Of a stretch of DNA of 64,000 nucleotides, positions 44,181 through 53,040 are shown piece by piece. Position numbers and translations under genes: made by a program. Every line of letters starts with the position of its first letter. The stretch's first letter is position 1. Source of the stretch: Xanthobacteraceae bacterium (GTDB lineage: Bacteria; Pseudomonadota; Alphaproteobacteria; Rhizobiales; Xanthobacteraceae); contig JAQGJU010000042.1 of the NCBI GenBank assembly GCA_028290465.1, forward strand, positions 1 through 64,000. Direction: 5' to 3'. The notes under the pieces are model-generated. The model saw nothing but the letters and a program-made list of their open reading frames with translations. It ran no database searches and was not told where the DNA came from.

Positions 44181-45533
44181 ATGACGGACGCCGCCACCCC
44201 TTCTCCGCCTCAGAGCCTTTTCGTGCGCATCAAGGGCGGCGGCATGGTGGTCGTACCGCCGTCGCAGCAATGCCTCGCGACCTATGTGCTGCTCGAGCAG
44301 GAAGACTGGTTTGAGAAGGAAGTCGGCTTCGTGCGCCGGTTTCTGCAGCCCGCCATGGGCGTGCTCGATATCGGGGCCGATTACGGAGCGTATACGGTGG
44401 CTATGGCGCGGGCGATCGGCCCGACCGGGCGCCTTGTCGCCTTCGAATCCGATGCCGGGATCGCCGAATATCTTCAGCAGACCATCGACGGCAATGCGCT
44501 CGGCCATGTGTCGCTGCGATTGACCGCGCTCGGTTCAACCCAAACCTTGGACCGCGAGCATGAAGCATCCGGCCTGGGCAATATCGATTTCGTCCGGCTC
44601 GACGCCGAGCGCACTGCGCTCGACATTGTGGCCGGCGGCGCCCGCCTGTTCTCCACAGGCTCGCCGCTGGTGATGTTCACGGCGCGGCGGGAAACCGGCC
44701 TCAATACCGCCCTGTTGGCCGCCTGGAGCGCCCAAGGCTACGACCTGTATCGGTTGATCGGTCCCGACACGCTGCTGGTGCCGTTCCGGCCGGACGAGCC
44801 GATCGACAGCTTCGAGATCAACCTGTTCGCCTGCAAGCCGGACCGCGCCGTCACGCTGGAGGCGGCCGGGCTGCTGGCGACCGGTGCCGAACCGCCGCAA
44901 GGCGTCGTGGCCGGCAGCGGCCTCACCGTCTGGCGGCAACAGACGTTCGCGTCGGGCTTCGACCATGCCGGCGGCACCGCCGACCTGCGGCTGGTCCGGG
45001 CGCTCGATCTCTATGCCGCCTGGCGCGACGAGACCCGCCCGCCAGCGCAGCGCTACGCGGCGCTGACCGAGGCGCTCGGCCTCCTGGAGACAGTCGTGGC
45101 CGCCAAGCCCAGCACCGCGCACAACGCGATGCTGGCCCGACTGGCCTTCGAGGCCGGCAAACGCGAGCGCGCCCTCGATCTGATCGAGCCGATGATGGCC
45201 AATGAGCGCGGCAAGCTGCCCGAGTCGCCATTCTGGCCGGTGGCGCCACGTTTCGACGGGCTGCGGCCCGGCCCGGAACCGGGCGTCTGGTTCGCCGCAT
45301 CGCTGATCGAGGCGTTCGAGCGGCTGCGGGCCAATTCCGGCTATTTCGCCCCGGTTTTGCCGCTGGACCGGCTCGCCTGGCTGTCCAAGTCGCCGTTCGC
45401 CAGCGCCGAAATGGAGCGGCGGCGGATTTTGTTGGCCAACCGCGTCGGCGACCGGAAGGCGACAGAACCGGCTGCCGTAGTGACCCGTGACAGCCCGGAC
45501 AACCTGAATTTCGACCTTTGGGCGGCGATTTAG
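44181..45533 (+). CDS. FkbM-type methyltransferase domain protein with extra C-terminal domain
   Basis: A 450-residue soluble protein. The N-terminal half has the SAM-binding motif VLDIGADYGAYTVAMARAIG followed by VAFESDAG, as in FkbM-family O-methyltransferases. The second half (about 235-450) is not part of that family. It contains helical, TPR-like stretches (RYAALTEALGLLETVVAAKP, NAMLARLAFEAGKRERALDL) and may be a protein- or glycan-binding module. FkbM proteins often methylate sugars of surface polysaccharides. No sugar gene lies adjacent, so the substrate is open. Confidence 0.82.
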   Translation: MTDAATPSPPQSLFVRIKGGGMVVVPPSQQCLATYVLLEQEDWFEKEVGFVRRFLQPAMGVLDIGADYGAYTVAMARAIGPTGRLVAFESDAGIAEYLQQTIDGNALGHVSLRLTALGSTQTLDREHEASGLGNIDFVRLDAERTALDIVAGGARLFSTGSPLVMFTARRETGLNTALLAAWSAQGYDLYRLIGPDTLLVPFRPDEPIDSFEINLFACKPDRAVTLEAAGLLATGAEPPQGVVAGSGLTVWRQQTFASGFDHAGGTADLRLVRALDLYAAWRDETRPPAQRYAALTEALGLLETVVAAKPSTAHNAMLARLAFEAGKRERALDLIEPMMANERGKLPESPFWPVAPRFDGLRPGPEPGVWFAASLIEAFERLRANSGYFAPVLPLDRLAWLSKSPFASAEMERRRILLANRVGDRKATEPAAVVTRDSPDNLNFDLWAAI

Positions 45534-45596
45534 GCCGGTTTTCGGCCATTTCCGCCCTGGAACCGCAATGGCGGGCATTCGAACGTCGCGCCCTGA

Positions 45597-45625
45597 TTGA
45601 CAGCCAAGGGTCCGGTACATAAGGT
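45597..45625 (+). promoter_or_regulatory. promoter of rpmJ
   Basis: TTGACA (45597-45602), a 17-base spacer and TAAGGT (45620-45625), about 60 bases ahead of the L36 start. A near-consensus housekeeping promoter. Confidence 0.65.
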
Positions 45626-45686
45626 CCGCGCCGAATTCATCATTTAGCGACGACCGCGCCCGGCGCGGAGTCCGAAGGTCGATCCC

Positions 45687-45812
45687 ATGAAAGTCCGCAA
45701 CTCTTTGAAATCGCTGCGCGGCCGTCACCGCGCCAACCGTCTGGTGCGGCGCAAGGGTCGGGTCTACGTGATCAATAAGGTCATGAAGCGGTTCAAGGCC
45801 CGCCAGGGCTGA
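45687..45812 (+). CDS. rpmJ: 50S ribosomal protein L36, cysteine-free form
   Basis: A 41-residue basic protein, [20 protein letters not shown] followed by [21 protein letters not shown]. It matches bacterial L36 but lacks the CxxC..C..H zinc-ribbon residues, i.e. the zinc-independent C-minus form that is the usual L36 in Hyphomicrobiales. It has a housekeeping promoter and stands alone, away from the main ribosomal protein operon. Confidence 0.95.
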   Translation: MKVRNSLKSLRGRHRANRLVRRKGRVYVINKVMKRFKARQG

Positions 45813-45910
45813 CGCGCGCCCGGCCGCCGTTATTTGGCGACCGCCATCACGCCTCTTTGAAAATCATCGGATTTGTACGCCTTGCCGCCATGCGGGAGGG
45901 CGTTAAGATC

Positions 45911-46561
45911 ATGCGCATGATGTCGATCATGCGATTCTTCGCGGTTGCCCTTAGTCTGGCGCTGGCCAGCTTGGCGGTGACCGGTTCCATGGCCCTCGCG
46001 CAGGTGGCGCCGGCGCCCGACAAAAAGGGCGAATGGATCCATCCACCCGCCGAACTGCCCAAGGCGCCGCGCGGCGACCGCAATTACAATCTCGATATGC
46101 TGTTCGGGGGCCTCAAGGTCGCGCCCGACGACGCCAGTGCCAAGGCGATCGAGAACCGCATCTGGGCGCTGATGCTGGCGTCGAAGAGCGACACCGCCAA
46201 TCTGCTGATGACCCGGGTCAAGACCGCGGTCGACGGCGAGAATCTCGACCTCGCGATCCAGCTTCTCGACAGCATCATCGAGATCAAACCCGATTATATC
46301 GAAGCCTGGAACCGGCGCGCCACGCTGTATTTCCTGAAGAAGGATTATGGCCGCGCATTCGGCGACATCACCGAGGTGCTGTCGCGCGAGCCGCGCCATT
46401 TCGGCGCGCTGTCGGGCCTCGGCCTGATCATGCAGGAAATGGGCGACGACAAGACCGCCCTCAAGGTCTATCGCCGCGCGCTGGAGGTTCATCCGCGCCT
46501 GCAGCGGATTCCCGATATCGTGAAGACCCTGACCGAGAAGGTCGAAGGGCGGCCGATCTAA
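45911..46561 (+). CDS. exported tetratricopeptide-repeat protein
   Basis: A 216-residue protein with an N-terminal signal (MMSIMRFFAVALSLALASLAV) followed by at least three TPR units: NLDLAIQLLDSIIEIKPDYI, then EAWNRRATLYFLKKDYGRAF, and HFGALSGLGLIMQEMGDDKT. GGGAGGG lies about 11 bases upstream of the ATG at 45911. TPRs bind partner proteins, and a periplasmic scaffolding role is likely but the partner is unknown. Repeat B copy 2 follows directly after the stop. Confidence 0.85.
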   Translation: MRMMSIMRFFAVALSLALASLAVTGSMALAQVAPAPDKKGEWIHPPAELPKAPRGDRNYNLDMLFGGLKVAPDDASAKAIENRIWALMLASKSDTANLLMTRVKTAVDGENLDLAIQLLDSIIEIKPDYIEAWNRRATLYFLKKDYGRAFGDITEVLSREPRHFGALSGLGLIMQEMGDDKTALKVYRRALEVHPRLQRIPDIVKTLTEKVEGRPI

Positions 46562-46562
46562 A

Positions 46563-46606
46563 GCGTTTTCAAGCGAAGTGGAATCCGGTTCGCGTGAAGA
46601 AAACGC
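46563..46606. repeat. palindromic repeat, family B, copy 2
   Basis: GCGTTTTC/GAAAACGC outer arms, GCGAA/TTCGC inner arms and core AAGTGGAATCCGGTT. Identical over most of its length to the copy at 30165, and starts immediately after a stop codon, as that copy does. Confidence 0.9.
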
Positions 46607-46706
46607 GCCACTTAATAGATCCACGCTCGCCGATTCCGGCCGCGAAACTTCGCCGCCGGTCGTCCGTAGCTCTCGCGTGACACGCACCCGGACGCGATCC
46701 TCCCGC

Positions 46707-47708
46707 ATGATTTTGTACAGCCTGATGGCGCTGGCCGCTGTGCTCGGCGCCCTGGCGGCCGCCAGCGCGATCGGCGCCGCCAAGATCGAACGCGATCATC
46801 CGCCGACTGGCCGCTTCATCACGGTCGAGGGCACCAAACTGCATGTGCTCGAACTCGGCCCGCCATCGGGCGCGGACCCATCGGCGCCCGCCCAAGAACC
46901 GGCCATCGTGCTGATCCACGGCGCCAGCGGCAATATCGAGGACATGCGCTTCGCGCTCGGCGAACGCCTCGCCAAGCACCACCGCGTCATCCTGATCGAC
47001 CGTCCGGGCCATGGCTGGAGCGAGCGCCGCATCGGCGACAATCAATCCTCGCCGCAACGCCAGGCCGAACTGATCGACGGAGCATTGCAACAACTCGGCG
47101 TCTCGCGCGCGGTCCTGGTCGCACATTCGCTGGGCGGCGCGTTGGCGCCGGCCCTGGCGCTCACCCATCCGCAACGCGTCGCCGGCATGGTGCTGCTGGG
47201 ACCGGTGACGCATCCCTGGCCGGGCGGCATCGCCTGGTACTACAACGTCGCCAAGCTGCCGGTGATCGGCGAGTTCTTCGCCTATACGCTGGCATGGCCG
47301 ATCGGCGCGCTGGTGATCGATGCCGGCGTCCGCGGCGTATTCGCGCCGCAGCCGGCGCCCGAAGGTTACGCCGAGCGCGCCGCGGTCCGGCTGGTGCTGC
47401 GGCCCAAGAGTTTTCTGGCCAATGCGCGCGACGTCGCCGGCCTGCTGGAGTTCGTCACCAGCCAGGTGCCGCGCTATCCGCAGATCAAGGTACCGACCGT
47501 CATCATCACCGGCGAGCGCGACGACATCGTATCGCCGACGATCCATTCGCAAGCCTTCGCGCGCGCGTTGCCGCACGCCAAGCTGATCCTGCTGCCGAAT
47601 GTCGGACACATGCCGCAATACGCGGCGCCCGAAAAGGTCGAGGCCGCGATCGACGAGATCATCGCGCGAGCACTCTTGGAGAAATCGCCCGAAGCCGTGA
47701 AGCAATAA
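46707..47708 (+). CDS. alpha/beta hydrolase with N-terminal membrane anchor
   Basis: A 333-residue serine hydrolase. The N-terminus MILYSLMALAAVLGALAAAS is an uncleaved anchor or signal. The alpha/beta-hydrolase fold has HGASGNIEDM (oxyanion), nucleophile motif VAHSLGGALAPALA, acid in GERDDIVSP and final His in NVGHMPQY. ATG 46707 is chosen because the preceding in-frame sequence begins inside repeat B. It resembles haloalkane-dehalogenase/peroxidase-like esterases, with unknown substrate. It converges on pyk with a 3-base gap. Confidence 0.88.
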   Translation: MILYSLMALAAVLGALAAASAIGAAKIERDHPPTGRFITVEGTKLHVLELGPPSGADPSAPAQEPAIVLIHGASGNIEDMRFALGERLAKHHRVILIDRPGHGWSERRIGDNQSSPQRQAELIDGALQQLGVSRAVLVAHSLGGALAPALALTHPQRVAGMVLLGPVTHPWPGGIAWYYNVAKLPVIGEFFAYTLAWPIGALVIDAGVRGVFAPQPAPEGYAERAAVRLVLRPKSFLANARDVAGLLEFVTSQVPRYPQIKVPTVIITGERDDIVSPTIHSQAFARALPHAKLILLPNVGHMPQYAAPEKVEAAIDEIIARALLEKSPEAVKQ

Positions 47709-47711
47709 GCG

Positions 47712-49148
47712 TCAGGTATCTTCGCCGGAATCCGCGCCCACGAACGCGATGCGCAGCATGTTGGTCGCGCCCGGGGTGCCGAGCGGCACGCCCGCGACCA
47801 CGATCACGCGCTGGCCTGCTTTCGCAAAACCATCGCGGAACGCCAGCCGGCTGGCGCGCGCGACCATGTCGTCCTGGTCATGCGCGTCCTCGGCCACGAT
47901 GCAATGCACGCCCCAGATCAGCGACAACTTGCGGCCGGTCGCCAAGTTCGGCGAGATCGCCACGATCGGCGGCTTCGGACGCTCGCGCGCCACCCGCATG
48001 CCGGTCGCGCCCGACGAGGTCCAGCAGATGATCGCCGACAGTTCGAGGGTTTCGGCGATCTGCCGTGCCGCGTCCGCGATGGCGTCGGCGCCGGTCGCCT
48101 CGGGTTCACCGCGCTGTCCCTGGATGATGGTGCGGTAGAGCGGATCGTTTTCGACCTCTTCGGCGATCCGGTTCATGGTCGCGACCGCCTCGACCGGATA
48201 TTGCCCGGCGGCGGATTCCGCCGACAGCATCACGGCGTCGGCGCCTTCGAAGATCGCGGTCGCGACGTCCGAGACTTCGGCGCGCGTCGGCACCGGCGAG
48301 TTGATCATCGATTCCAGCATCTGGGTCGCGACCACGACCGGCTTGCCGGCGCGCCGCGACAAGCGCGTCATTTGCTTTTGCACGCCCGGCACTTTTTCCA
48401 GCGGCATCTCGACGCCGAGATCGCCGCGCGCCACCATCAGCGAGTCGGCGATATCGAGGATTTCGCTGAGCCTGGTCACTGCCTGCGGCTTCTCGATCTT
48501 GGCCATCACGGCGGCGCGGCCACGCGTGATCTTCTTGGCCTCGGCGATATCCTCGGGCCGCTGGATGAACGACAGCGCCACCCAGTCGATGCCGGCGTCG
48601 AGCGCGGCTTCGAGATCCGAGCGATCCTTCTCGGCCAGCGCCGAGAACGGAATGGTGGAATCCGGAACGCTGACGCCCTTTCGATCCGACAGTTTGCCGC
48701 CGACCTCGACCCGCGTGACGATCTTGGTGCGATCGACCTCGATCGCCGTCAGGCGCACCTTGCCGTCGTCCAGCAGCAGCGAATGGCCGGGCTCGACGGC
48801 CAAAAAGATTTCCGGATGCGGCAGATACGCGCGATGGATGTCGCCCGGCGTGTTGTCGGCATCGAGCGTGAAGGTCGTGCCCTTCTCCAGCATCGCACTT
48901 CCGTCGGCGAACGGACCAAGCCGCAGCTTCGGGCCTTGCAGATCGACCAGAATGCCGATCGGCCGGCCGGTATCTTCCTCGACCGAACGGATCGCCGCCA
49001 CCAATTCGCGCATCTTGTCGTGCGAGGTGTGGCTCATATTGATGCGGAACACATCGGCGCCGGCCGCGAACAGTTTTCCGATCATCTCCCGCGAGGAAGA
49101 AGCCGGGCCGAGCGTAGCAACGATCTTGGAGCGTCGGAGCCTTCTCAT
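47712..49148 (-). CDS. pyk: pyruvate kinase
   Basis: A 478-residue glycolytic enzyme converting phosphoenolpyruvate and ADP to pyruvate and ATP. Active-site segment MVARGDLGVEMPLEKVPGVQ, substrate-binding VDLQGPKLRLG and the N-terminal KIVATLGPASSSREMI are intact. A C-terminal allosteric domain is present. The start ATG overlaps the stop of the DUF1036 gene (ATGA), so it is translated in tandem with it, with a glycerate 2-kinase gene further upstream. Confidence 0.96.
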   Translation of the reverse strand: MRRLRRSKIVATLGPASSSREMIGKLFAAGADVFRINMSHTSHDKMRELVAAIRSVEEDTGRPIGILVDLQGPKLRLGPFADGSAMLEKGTTFTLDADNTPGDIHRAYLPHPEIFLAVEPGHSLLLDDGKVRLTAIEVDRTKIVTRVEVGGKLSDRKGVSVPDSTIPFSALAEKDRSDLEAALDAGIDWVALSFIQRPEDIAEAKKITRGRAAVMAKIEKPQAVTRLSEILDIADSLMVARGDLGVEMPLEKVPGVQKQMTRLSRRAGKPVVVATQMLESMINSPVPTRAEVSDVATAIFEGADAVMLSAESAAGQYPVEAVATMNRIAEEVENDPLYRTIIQGQRGEPEATGADAIADAARQIAETLELSAIICWTSSGATGMRVARERPKPPIVAISPNLATGRKLSLIWGVHCIVAEDAHDQDDMVARASRLAFRDGFAKAGQRVIVVAGVPLGTPGATNMLRIAFVGADSGEDT

Positions 49149-49696
49149 CTTCTTGGGCCTTCGCTCGGGGGCGGTGGAGGAGGTGGTGGTGACAACATCG
49201 GTCCGGGGCCGCCGGGGCCGCCAGGACTACCGGGCGGAGGACCGCCGGGTCCCATCGGCCCGGGTGGACCGCCCGGCAGGTTCGGCCGGGGCGGCTGCTC
49301 GCTGGTCTCGGTCAATTGCACCGTCCAGGAACGCTGCTCGCTGGTGTCGACTTCGAAGAAACCGGTGCGGTCATAACCGCGCGCGAGGCAATCCTCGGTC
49401 CCGCGCAACGTGAATTCCTTGTCGCGTGTGCACATAAAGGCTTGGCCCGACCATTCGCCGCCACGGTCATAGTCAATGGCATAGACATAATAAAACCGTG
49501 CGACCAGCGTGCCGCGTAATAACGTCTCGCAACTGCGGGCCGACAGATTCCACCAGCCTTCGGTGGTCCAGCCCTCGGCGTCCTTGTAGCCGAGCGCGAT
49601 GCCGACCCGGCTGCCGGTATTGTTGCAGAGCCGGAAATCGGCCGATGCCGGGCTGGCAAAGAAAACCAGGAACAGCGCCAGCGCAACAGCCTGCAT
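49145..49696 (-). CDS. exported DUF1036 protein with Pro/Gly collagen-like tail
   Basis: A 183-residue protein with signal peptide (MQAVALALFLVFFASPASA), then the DUF1036 domain (about 20-125: FRLCNNTGSRVGIALGYKD, including conserved Cys and aromatic residues). The unusual tail from about residue 135 is almost only Pro and Gly (GGPPGPMGPGGPP and polyproline). ATG 49696 is selected because the signal starts there. The gene lies between glycerate kinase and pyk, with four-base overlap to pyk. Function unknown. Confidence 0.87.
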   Translation of the reverse strand: MQAVALALFLVFFASPASADFRLCNNTGSRVGIALGYKDAEGWTTEGWWNLSARSCETLLRGTLVARFYYVYAIDYDRGGEWSGQAFMCTRDKEFTLRGTEDCLARGYDRTGFFEVDTSEQRSWTVQLTETSEQPPRPNLPGGPPGPMGPGGPPPGSPGGPGGPGPMLSPPPPPPPPSEGPRR

Positions 49697-49796
49697 CGTC
49701 CCGCCGACCGAAAGCCGGCGGGTTCGAGGTCGATGCGAATCGACGACGGGGCGTTGGCGTATTGTCCTCAAAGTGCGGGGGATTTCGCGTGATCCT

Positions 49797-51089
49797 TCAA
49801 GGCCTGTCAACGAGGATGGCGCGGAAATCATTGACATTGGTGTAGGTCGGACCGGGAACGAGCAGGTCGCCCAGGCCGGCAAAAAATCCGGTCGAGTCGT
49901 TGTCGGCGAGAAACGCGGCCGGATCTAGGCCTAACGCCAGCGCCCGGGCGAGCGTCGTGCTGTCGATATAGGCCCCGGCCGGGTCGCTGGCATCGCCGGC
50001 CCCGCCGTCGGTGCCGTCGGTATCGGCCGCCAGCGCCGCGATACCGTCGACGCCCTTGAGCGCGACCGCCAGGGCCAGCGCATATTCCTGATTCGGCCCG
50101 CCGCGCCCCTTGCCACGCATCGTGACGGTCAGTTCGCCGCCCGACAGAATCAGCGCCTTGCGGCCCTCCGCCCGCAGCGCCAGCGCGCGTTCGGCCTGGG
50201 CCTGCGCGACGTCGCGGGCCTCACCTTCGAGCTGATCGCCGAGGACGACGCACTCGTAGCCGGCCTGCCGGGCCAGCGCCTCGGCGGCGCGCAGCGCATC
50301 CAAAGGCCGCGCGATCAGGCGGAATTCACTGCCCGCGAAGGCCGGATCGCCCGGCTTCGGCGATTCGTTGGCCGGATCATTCAGTGCCCGGGCGACGCTG
50401 TCGGGCAGATCCAGGCGGAATTTCGCTACCACCGCGCGGGCGTCGGCCAAGGTGGTCGGATCCGGCACCGTCGGCCCGGAGCCGATCACGGCCGGATCGT
50501 CGCCCGGCACGTCGGAAATCGCCAGAGTCAGCAGCCGGGCCGGATGGGCACGGGCCGCCAGCCGGCCGCCCTTGATGCGCGACAGGTGCTTGCGAACCGT
50601 ATTGATCTCACCGATATGGGCACCGGAGCGCAGCAGCGCGCGGGTCACCGCCTGTTTTTCGGCCAGCGTGATCCCTGTCGCGGGCGCGATCCAATTGGCC
50701 GAAGCGCCCCCCGACATCAACACCAGCACCAGATCGTCGGCGGTCGCGGCGTCGGCCAGTTCAAGGGTTTGCGCCGCAGCGTCGAGCCCGGCCTGATCGG
50801 GCACCGGATGGCCGGCCTCGACCATGCGGACGAACTGGGTCGGCCGGCCATAACCGTGCCGGGCGACGGCCAGCCCGGCCAGACGGCCCGCCTCCAGCCC
50901 ATGGACCTCGCGATAGTGCCGTTCCGCGACCTCGGCCATCGAGCCCGCCGCCTTGCCGGCCGCCAGCAGCAGAATGCGCCCGGCCGCCGGGGGCGGCGGC
51001 AGTTGCGCCGGCAGTCCGCCGGCCGGATGCGCGGCCGCGACCGCGGCGTGAAACAATCGCTCCAGAAAGGCGCGGGGCGTGTCGCTCAT
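49797..51089 (-). CDS. glycerate 2-kinase (MOFRL family)
   Basis: A 430-residue enzyme phosphorylating D-glycerate to 2-phosphoglycerate (older name TtuD/hydroxypyruvate reductase, also GckA). MOFRL-type C-terminal signature KALILSGGELTVTMRGKGRGGPNQEY, N-terminal ILLLAAGKAAGSMAEVAE and SGGASANWIAP. ATG 51089 (MSDTPRAFLERLF) fits the family start. It is upstream of DUF1036 and pyk on the same strand, so 2-phosphoglycerate made here can drain through enolase and pyruvate kinase to pyruvate. Confidence 0.92.
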   Translation of the reverse strand: MSDTPRAFLERLFHAAVAAAHPAGGLPAQLPPPPAAGRILLLAAGKAAGSMAEVAERHYREVHGLEAGRLAGLAVARHGYGRPTQFVRMVEAGHPVPDQAGLDAAAQTLELADAATADDLVLVLMSGGASANWIAPATGITLAEKQAVTRALLRSGAHIGEINTVRKHLSRIKGGRLAARAHPARLLTLAISDVPGDDPAVIGSGPTVPDPTTLADARAVVAKFRLDLPDSVARALNDPANESPKPGDPAFAGSEFRLIARPLDALRAAEALARQAGYECVVLGDQLEGEARDVAQAQAERALALRAEGRKALILSGGELTVTMRGKGRGGPNQEYALALAVALKGVDGIAALAADTDGTDGGAGDASDPAGAYIDSTTLARALALGLDPAAFLADNDSTGFFAGLGDLLVPGPTYTNVNDFRAILVDRP

Positions 51090-51234
51090 GGACGAATCGG
51101 CCTGTTCGAATTTCCGGCGGCGGGGTGGTGGGCGCTGCCGGGCGACCATACATGGTATGGTGGCTGGCAAATCCCGGCCGCTGGAACTTTTCCGTGGCCC
51201 GTCTTAGCCGCCTTAAGCGACCTGGAGCAACCCG

Positions 51235-51540
51235 ATGGCCCTCGACGACAGCACCCGGACCGAACTCGAAGCGGCCGTGTTCCGGCGTCTGGTGGAACAT
51301 CTGCGCGGCCGAACCGACGTGCAGAACATCGACCTGATGAATCTCGCCGGCTTCTGTCGCAATTGCCTGTCGAACTGGATGAAAGAGGCCGCCGACGCCA
51401 AGGGCGTGGCGCTGTCCAAGGACGAGAGCCGCGAGGCGGTGTATGGCATGTCGTACGACGAGTGGAAGGCCAAGCATCAGCGCGAAGCCTCGCCCGATCA
51501 GGCGGCGGCGTTCGAAAAAGGCACCCCGCACCGGCACTAA
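51235..51540 (+). CDS. DUF1244 small protein
   Basis: A 101-residue cytoplasmic protein of DUF1244, recognised by FRRLVEHLRGRTDVQNIDLM and GFCRNCLSNWMKEAADAKG. The family is widespread in proteobacteria; its single domain is helical with a conserved Cys pair (CRNC). Function is not established. It is divergent from the glycerate kinase gene across 145 bases. Confidence 0.9.
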   Translation: MALDDSTRTELEAAVFRRLVEHLRGRTDVQNIDLMNLAGFCRNCLSNWMKEAADAKGVALSKDESREAVYGMSYDEWKAKHQREASPDQAAAFEKGTPHRH

Positions 51541-51753
51541 ATATTTCTGCCTGGAGCGAATCCGCGTCGTCGCGGGACCAACAACAAATTTAAAGTTGCC
51601 TATGCGTCCGCATCTCGCTGAATAACGCACGTTGAACACAGGTTTTTTCCCACCCTGTGGATGATTGCCCGCGCGGCTTGACGCGAGGGCTCGCAGTCAA
51701 GAGGGTCGCCGGAGATCGGGAGTCCTCTCCCCGCGTTCGTTAGGAGTATCCGG

Positions 51754-52038
51754 ATGCCAGCCAGCGCCGCCGCCCTCGCCGACTCCGATGAGTCGCCCGC
51801 GACCCGCTTCGCCAAGGACCAGTTGAAGGCCTTCATCGAGCGGATCGAGAAGCTCGAGGAAGAGAAAAAGGCGATCGCCGACGACATCAAGGATGTCTAC
51901 GCCGAGGCCAAGTCGACCGGCTATGACACCAAGGCGCTGCGCAAGATCGTTCAGATCCGCAAGCAGGACGTCAATGAGCGCCAGGAGCAGGAAGCCATCC
52001 TGGAGACCTACATGCACGCGCTCGGGATGATTAAGTAG
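51754..52038 (+). CDS. gapR: GapR-family (DUF2312) nucleoid-associated protein
   Basis: A 94-residue protein of two long helices, with [20 protein letters not shown] and a basic C-terminal half with [20 protein letters not shown]. GapR proteins bind AT-rich, overtwisted DNA as a clamp around the double helix and help topoisomerases during replication and transcription. TAGGAG precedes the ATG. Monocistronic. Confidence 0.93.
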   Translation: MPASAAALADSDESPATRFAKDQLKAFIERIEKLEEEKKAIADDIKDVYAEAKSTGYDTKALRKIVQIRKQDVNERQEQEAILETYMHALGMIK

Positions 52039-52047
52039 AACCCTACT

Positions 52048-53040
52048 TTACTTGCCCGGCAGCACCGGCGGCCTTGTCAGGCCCATGTGCTCCAGCATGC
52101 CGACGAACGCCTTGAGGCGTTCGGCCCGATAGGCCGCAACGTCCAGGCCTTCATAGTCGAGAAAGCCCTTGCCGGTGGTCAGTCCGATATGGCCCTCGCG
52201 CATGTTGCGTTCGATGATGTCCGGCGCGGTATATCGATCGCTGTGCAGCGCCTTGGTCAGGTAGCGGCTGGCATAGAACAGAATATCGCCGCCGCCCCAG
52301 TCGATGAACTCCAGCATGCCGAGCACCGCGAAGCGGAAGCCGAAGCCGTATTTGATCGCCTTGTCGATGTCTTCGGCGCTGGCGACGCCCTCCTCGAACA
52401 TGCGGGCGGCCTCGTTCATGGCCAGCGCCTGGATGCGCGGCACGATGTAGCCGGGCCGCGCCGCGCACACCACCGGCACTTTGCCAATGCCTTCCAGCAA
52501 CGCTTTCAGCCGCGCGGTGATCGCCGGATCGGTGGCGGCGCCGGGCGACAGCTCAACAAGCGGCACCAGATAGGCCGGATTGAGCCAGTGCGCGTTGAGA
52601 AAGCGCTCCGGATGCGCGACCGCGCTGGAGATATCGTCGACCAAAATGGTCGAGGTGGTCGAGGCGATGATCTGCGTCGGGCCGGCCAACTCGGCGCAGC
52701 GCGCCAGCGCCTCGCGCTTGAGGTCCAGCACCTCGGGCACGCCTTCGAAGATCACAGCCGCTGACGACAGCGCTGAACCTGCTTCCGCCTCCGGTACAAC
52801 GGACACGCGCGCCAAAATCGTCTCGACCGCGCTGGCGTCGAACAGGCCGAACTGCGCGAGACTCGTGAGCGTGCGGCGGATTTCGTCGGTCGCATCCTGG
52901 GCCAGTCTGGCGAAGTCGGCGTCCGGGCGCTTCTTGAAATCGACAATGGCGACGTCGTGGCCCGCATAGGCGAACACCACGGCGATGCCGCGCCCCATGC
53001 GGCCGGCACCAAGACAAGCGATGCGTTCGCGTGTGGTCAT
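52048..53040 (-). CDS. 3-hydroxyacyl-CoA dehydrogenase
   Basis: A 330-residue NAD-dependent enzyme oxidising a 3-hydroxyacyl-CoA to the 3-oxo thioester. The Rossmann signature is IACLGAGRMGRGIAVVFAYA, the catalytic His lies in RFLNAHWLNPAYLVPLVELS, and a C-terminal helical domain completes it. The start codon overlaps the stop of the opine-dehydrogenase-like gene by four bases. It is the last gene of the minus-strand aromatic-CoA arm, and would act on the ring-opened beta-oxidation intermediate. Confidence 0.92.
   Translation of the reverse strand: MTTRERIACLGAGRMGRGIAVVFAYAGHDVAIVDFKKRPDADFARLAQDATDEIRRTLTSLAQFGLFDASAVETILARVSVVPEAEAGSALSSAAVIFEGVPEVLDLKREALARCAELAGPTQIIASTTSTILVDDISSAVAHPERFLNAHWLNPAYLVPLVELSPGAATDPAITARLKALLEGIGKVPVVCAARPGYIVPRIQALAMNEAARMFEEGVASAEDIDKAIKYGFGFRFAVLGMLEFIDWGGGDILFYASRYLTKALHSDRYTAPDIIERNMREGHIGLTTGKGFLDYEGLDVAAYRAERLKAFVGMLEHMGLTRPPVLPGK

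Noticed and set aside
51655-51664. TGTGGATGA resembling a DnaA box near gapR
   Set aside because: A single one-mismatch copy without clustering or an AT-rich unwinding region is no evidence for an origin.
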